Below, one piece after another: positions 7,068 to 9,201 of a stretch of 9,201 nt of DNA. A model generated the notes under the pieces. The model saw only the letters and a list, made by a program, of their open reading frames with translations, was not told where the DNA came from and made no database searches. How positions within the stretch are numbered: the first letter of the stretch is position 1; every line of letters begins with the position of its first letter. The stretch comes from Akkermansiaceae bacterium (GTDB taxonomy: Bacteria > Verrucomicrobiota > Verrucomicrobiia > Verrucomicrobiales > Akkermansiaceae). Position numbers and translations under genes: made by a program. The stretch is from assembly GCA_025457805.1 (NCBI GenBank), contig JALOTR010000173.1:1-9201 (forward strand), given 5' to 3'.

Positions 7068-8230
7068 TGAAAATCGACTCCCATCAGCACTTTTGGAATT
7101 TCACCGAGCACGCCGAAGACTACGTCTGGATGAGCGATGAGTATGGCGCGCTCCGCCGCGATTTCCTGCCGCACGACCTCGAACCCCTACTAACTGAAAT
7201 GGGCTTCCACGGCAGCGTCGCGGTGCAGGCGCGCGAGATGGTGGCGGAAACGGATTTCCTGTTAGATCTATCCGACCGCACGCCGTGGATGCTCGGCGTT
7301 GTCGGATGGATTGACCTTTGCGCAGCGGATGTCGAACCGCTGGTCGAGCGATACGCCGCGCATCCCAAGCTCAAGGGACTGCGGTTGCTGATTCACGACC
7401 GGCCCGATCCCGAGTTCGCGGTATCTCCCGAACACGTGCGGGGCATCGGCTGGCTGGAGCGCTACGGACTCACTTACGATTTGCTTCTCAAGCCGCCGCA
7501 CATACGCCCGGCGACGCGGCTGGTGGATCAGTTTCCCAATCAGAAATTCGTCGTCGATCACATTGCAAAACCCGACATCCCAGGCGGTGCAATTTCGCCG
7601 TGGGCGGAAGACATCCGTGAACTGGCCCGCAGACCTAACGTTTTTTGTAAAGTCTCCGGCATGGTCACGACTGCGGACTGGGCGACGTGGACGCCTGCAC
7701 AGCTTTCGCCGTATCTCGACGTGGTGTTAGAGGCATTCGGACCATCGCGGTTGATGATCGGCTCCGATTGGCCGGTGTGCACCTGCGCGGCAAGCTATCA
7801 GCGCACGATGCAAACCACCATCGACTGGGCAGCCAGCCTGAGCGCGGATGAACAGGCGGCGATCCTCGGCGGCACCTGTGAGCGATTTTACGGGCTGGAA
7901 CCACCGGTGAAACGCTACGGGATGGTCATCGGCCTGCGCGACGATTGCGAGGCGGAATACCGCCGTGTCCACGATGGTCCCGGCGTGCGCGATCTCCTGC
8001 GTGAGGCGAACATCCGCAACTTCAATATCTTCCTTCACCGCCTGCCGGACGGGAAACTCTACGAGTTCGGCTATTATGAATATGTCGGCACTGATCATGC
8101 CGGCGACATGGCCCGGCTCGACGCGCACCCGCGTCATGCAGATTGGCTGCGCCTTTGCGATCCAATGCAATTGCCGCTGCCCGGTGAGAAGTCATGGTCA
8201 ATGATGGAACGTGTCTATTTCAACCCGTGA
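7067..8230 (+). CDS. Sugar lactonase (amidohydrolase family, L-fucono/L-galactono-lactonase type) fused to an L-rhamnose mutarotase-type domain
   Basis: Complete 387-residue protein with two enzymes in one chain. Residues 1-277 are an amidohydrolase-superfamily lactonase (COG3618 type): HQHFW with H6 and H8, VVDHIAKPD with H165, NVFCKVSGM with K195, and GSDWPVC with D234. It should hydrolyse a 1,5- or 1,4-aldonolactone, such as L-fucono- or L-galactonolactone, to the free acid. Residues 281-387 are a full-length RhaM/DUF718 domain: VKRYGMVIGL, a conserved His in YRRVHDGPG (H302), IRNFNIFL, YEFGYYEYVG, DPMQLPLPG and MERVYF. RhaM proteins interconvert sugar anomers. Mutarotation and lactone hydrolysis are the steps just before and after the C1 dehydrogenase encoded upstream, so the fusion couples the two sides of that reaction. 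The linker is only about three residues. Start overlaps the previous stop (TAATG); no signal peptide, cytoplasmic. Sugar specificity is inferred from context. Confidence 0.9.
   Translation: MKIDSHQHFWNFTEHAEDYVWMSDEYGALRRDFLPHDLEPLLTEMGFHGSVAVQAREMVAETDFLLDLSDRTPWMLGVVGWIDLCAADVEPLVERYAAHPKLKGLRLLIHDRPDPEFAVSPEHVRGIGWLERYGLTYDLLLKPPHIRPATRLVDQFPNQKFVVDHIAKPDIPGGAISPWAEDIRELARRPNVFCKVSGMVTTADWATWTPAQLSPYLDVVLEAFGPSRLMIGSDWPVCTCAASYQRTMQTTIDWAASLSADEQAAILGGTCERFYGLEPPVKRYGMVIGLRDDCEAEYRRVHDGPGVRDLLREANIRNFNIFLHRLPDGKLYEFGYYEYVGTDHAGDMARLDAHPRHADWLRLCDPMQLPLPGEKSWSMMERVYFNP
7897..7909 (+). promoter_or_regulatory. Possible internal ribosome site and GTG start at the lactonase/mutarotase boundary
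   Basis: V281, the residue equal to the initiator Met of stand-alone RhaM proteins (M-KRYG), is encoded by GTG at 7907-7909. GGAA at 7897-7900 lies six bases ahead, a usable Shine-Dalgarno spacing. This could allow a separate 107-residue mutarotase to be made from inside the fusion gene. It could equally be a relic of the original start codon. Evidence is positional only. Confidence 0.3.
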
Positions 8231-8293
8231 GTGAGGTCGGATTTTTGCGGTTCATTGGATGGCATGTTCGCGGCCCTCTGCCCGGACACTGCC
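8231..8293. other. 63-bp spacer between convergent genes
   Basis: Lies between the stop of the lactonase/mutarotase gene and the stop of the sulfatase gene. No stem followed by a T-run is visible on either strand, so no intrinsic terminator is called although one would be expected here. Confidence 0.5.
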
Positions 8294-9201
8294 TCAATCG
8301 CCCAGTGTGTCGAAAACCGACTGCAACATCTTGCGTGCGGCGGCCTCCTTTTCCGGGTCCTTGTTTTCATTGGGGCTGGCCGGCTCCTCCCACAGTTGGA
8401 CGACCCGGCGGAGCTGGTCTTTCTTGTTGAGCATATATTCGTGGTTTCTAAGCTGCCGGTCATTTGCATTCTGAATGTGAATCCACTCGCGGGGATGGCC
8501 GGGTTTTCCGAGTAGTTGCGGTGCGAAGGAACGCCCGTGGATCTTCGCATCAGGCAGGCTTGCTCCGGTGAGTTCGCAGAGCGTCGGCAGGAAATCGGTT
8601 AGATCGACAAGGTCCCCGCAGGTGCTGCCGGCCTGGATCCGCCCGGGCCAGCGCACGATGAGCGGGACATGCGTGCCGCGATCTGTCATGCTGCCTTTGC
8701 CACCGGCGATTGACTTGCCATCGCCCCACGAGTGGACGAGGCCGCTGTCGGTGCCGTTGTCGGCAAGGAAGATGACGATGGTGTTTTCTGCGATGCCGAG
8801 ATCATCGAGGGTCTGGAGCATGCTTCCGATTTGTTTGTCGAGATAGGCAAGCATGTCCGGGAAATACTTCGGGTCGCCCTTATGGGCGGGGTTGGGGGCA
8901 CGATAGGTTTTGTCCTTGCTGTCCGGCGTGGGTTCCCAGGGGAAATGTGGCAGGCAAGTCGAGTAATAGGCGAGGAAGGGTTGCTTGTTTTTCGCGCGGC
9001 TCGTGATGAAGTCGAGATATACCTCGAGGTCCACATCCGGGCCATAGCGGTCATGGATCTCATCGGCAATGATGCGGCCGTCGCGCATGAGATAGGGGTT
9101 CCAGAAGCGGGTGGTTTTTTCGCCCTTCTCATCAAAGATGCTCCAAGTCTGGTAGTGGTCGAAGCCGAAGTCCCGGATGGTATTGTGCTTGTGCTCCAAG
9201 G
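8294..9201 (-). CDS. Type I sulfatase (arylsulfatase family), C-terminal part; 5' end outside window
   Basis: About 302 C-terminal residues of a formylglycine-dependent sulfatase; the gene runs off the right edge, so the signal peptide and the C-x-P-S-R activation motif are not visible. The first possible start in view (TTG at 9199) is inside the conserved fold and is read as Leu. Visible family features: PFLAYYSTCLPHFPWEPT, MLAYLDKQIGSMLQTLDDLG, the metal-binding FLADNGTDSG, GGKGSMTDRGTHVPLIVRWPG, then DLTDFLPTLCELTG and HGRSFAPQLLG. These enzymes remove sulfate esters from glycans, normally in the periplasm or outside. The basic, Lys/Glu-rich C-terminus lies outside the core fold. Substrate is unknown; the nearby L-sugar operon and beta-helix protein suggest a sulfated fucan or galactan. 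The subfamily was not assigned. Confidence 0.92.
   Translation of the reverse strand, partial: LEHKHNTIRDFGFDHYQTWSIFDEKGEKTTRFWNPYLMRDGRIIADEIHDRYGPDVDLEVYLDFITSRAKNKQPFLAYYSTCLPHFPWEPTPDSKDKTYRAPNPAHKGDPKYFPDMLAYLDKQIGSMLQTLDDLGIAENTIVIFLADNGTDSGLVHSWGDGKSIAGGKGSMTDRGTHVPLIVRWPGRIQAGSTCGDLVDLTDFLPTLCELTGASLPDAKIHGRSFAPQLLGKPGHPREWIHIQNANDRQLRNHEYMLNKKDQLRRVVQLWEEPASPNENKDPEKEAAARKMLQSVFDTLGD

Noticed and set aside
7067..8230. Reading the lactonase/mutarotase as part of an L-rhamnose pathway because of the RhaM-type domain
   Set aside because: RhaM-type domains also occur with L-fucose and related sugars, and the neighbouring aldo/keto reductase is of the L-fucose/L-galactose dehydrogenase type; no rhamnose-specific gene is present.
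8231..8293. Intrinsic terminator between the two convergent genes
   Set aside because: No GC-rich stem with a following T-run on either strand.
1..9201. tRNA, rRNA, riboswitch, CRISPR array, insertion sequence or attachment site
   Set aside because: Read through on both strands; no cloverleaf, direct-repeat array, transposase motif or terminal inverted repeats were seen.

Overview
The window looks like a chromosomal piece of a GC-rich, polysaccharide-degrading bacterium, most likely Verrucomicrobiota, with Planctomycetota as the main alternative. This rests on the gene mix: a type I sulfatase, a secreted beta-helix carbohydrate-active protein with golvesin-like domains, an oxidative deoxy-sugar/L-sugar module, and a CoA-transferase/GNAT fusion beside a histone-deacetylase-like enzyme. 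The assignment is an inference. There is no rRNA or tRNA here to test it.

Left region (1-2121, + strand): the 3' part of a gene fusing an acetyl-CoA hydrolase/transferase domain to a GNAT acetyltransferase domain. It overlaps by ATGA with a complete HDAC/AcuC-type deacetylase. Together they look like a translationally coupled acyl 'writer' and 'eraser'.

Middle-left region (2139-4808, - strand): a large secreted right-handed beta-helix protein (GH141-like in layout) with two C-terminal golvesin-like beta-sandwich domains. It converges on the deacetylase gene with only 17 bp between them. It is divergent from the next operon across about 350 bp that carries several perfect inverted repeats and a repeated AGGGAA motif, which are candidate operators.

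Right region (5160-8230, + strand): a tight three-gene operon with overlaps ATGA and TAATG. It encodes a zinc-dependent medium-chain dehydrogenase (L-idonate/L-galactonate 5-dehydrogenase type), an aldo/keto reductase of the L-fucose/L-galactose dehydrogenase type, and an amidohydrolase-family sugar lactonase fused to an L-rhamnose-mutarotase-type domain. In order of chemistry this reads as anomer interconversion, C1 oxidation to a lactone, lactone hydrolysis, then oxidation of the aldonate at C5. That is the known L-galactose to D-tagaturonate logic, or a variant using L-fucose. The aldo/keto reductase is broken as written: about 60 bp including the catalytic His segment is missing and the frame shifts.

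Right edge (8294-9201, - strand): the C-terminal part of a sulfatase that continues out of the window and converges on the operon. The sulfatase, the beta-helix protein and the oxidative operon fit use of a sulfated polymer rich in L-fucose (fucoidan-like) or L-galactose (porphyran/agar-like, sulfated galactan). No transporter, SusC/D pair, regulator, mobile element, CRISPR array or RNA gene is visible.
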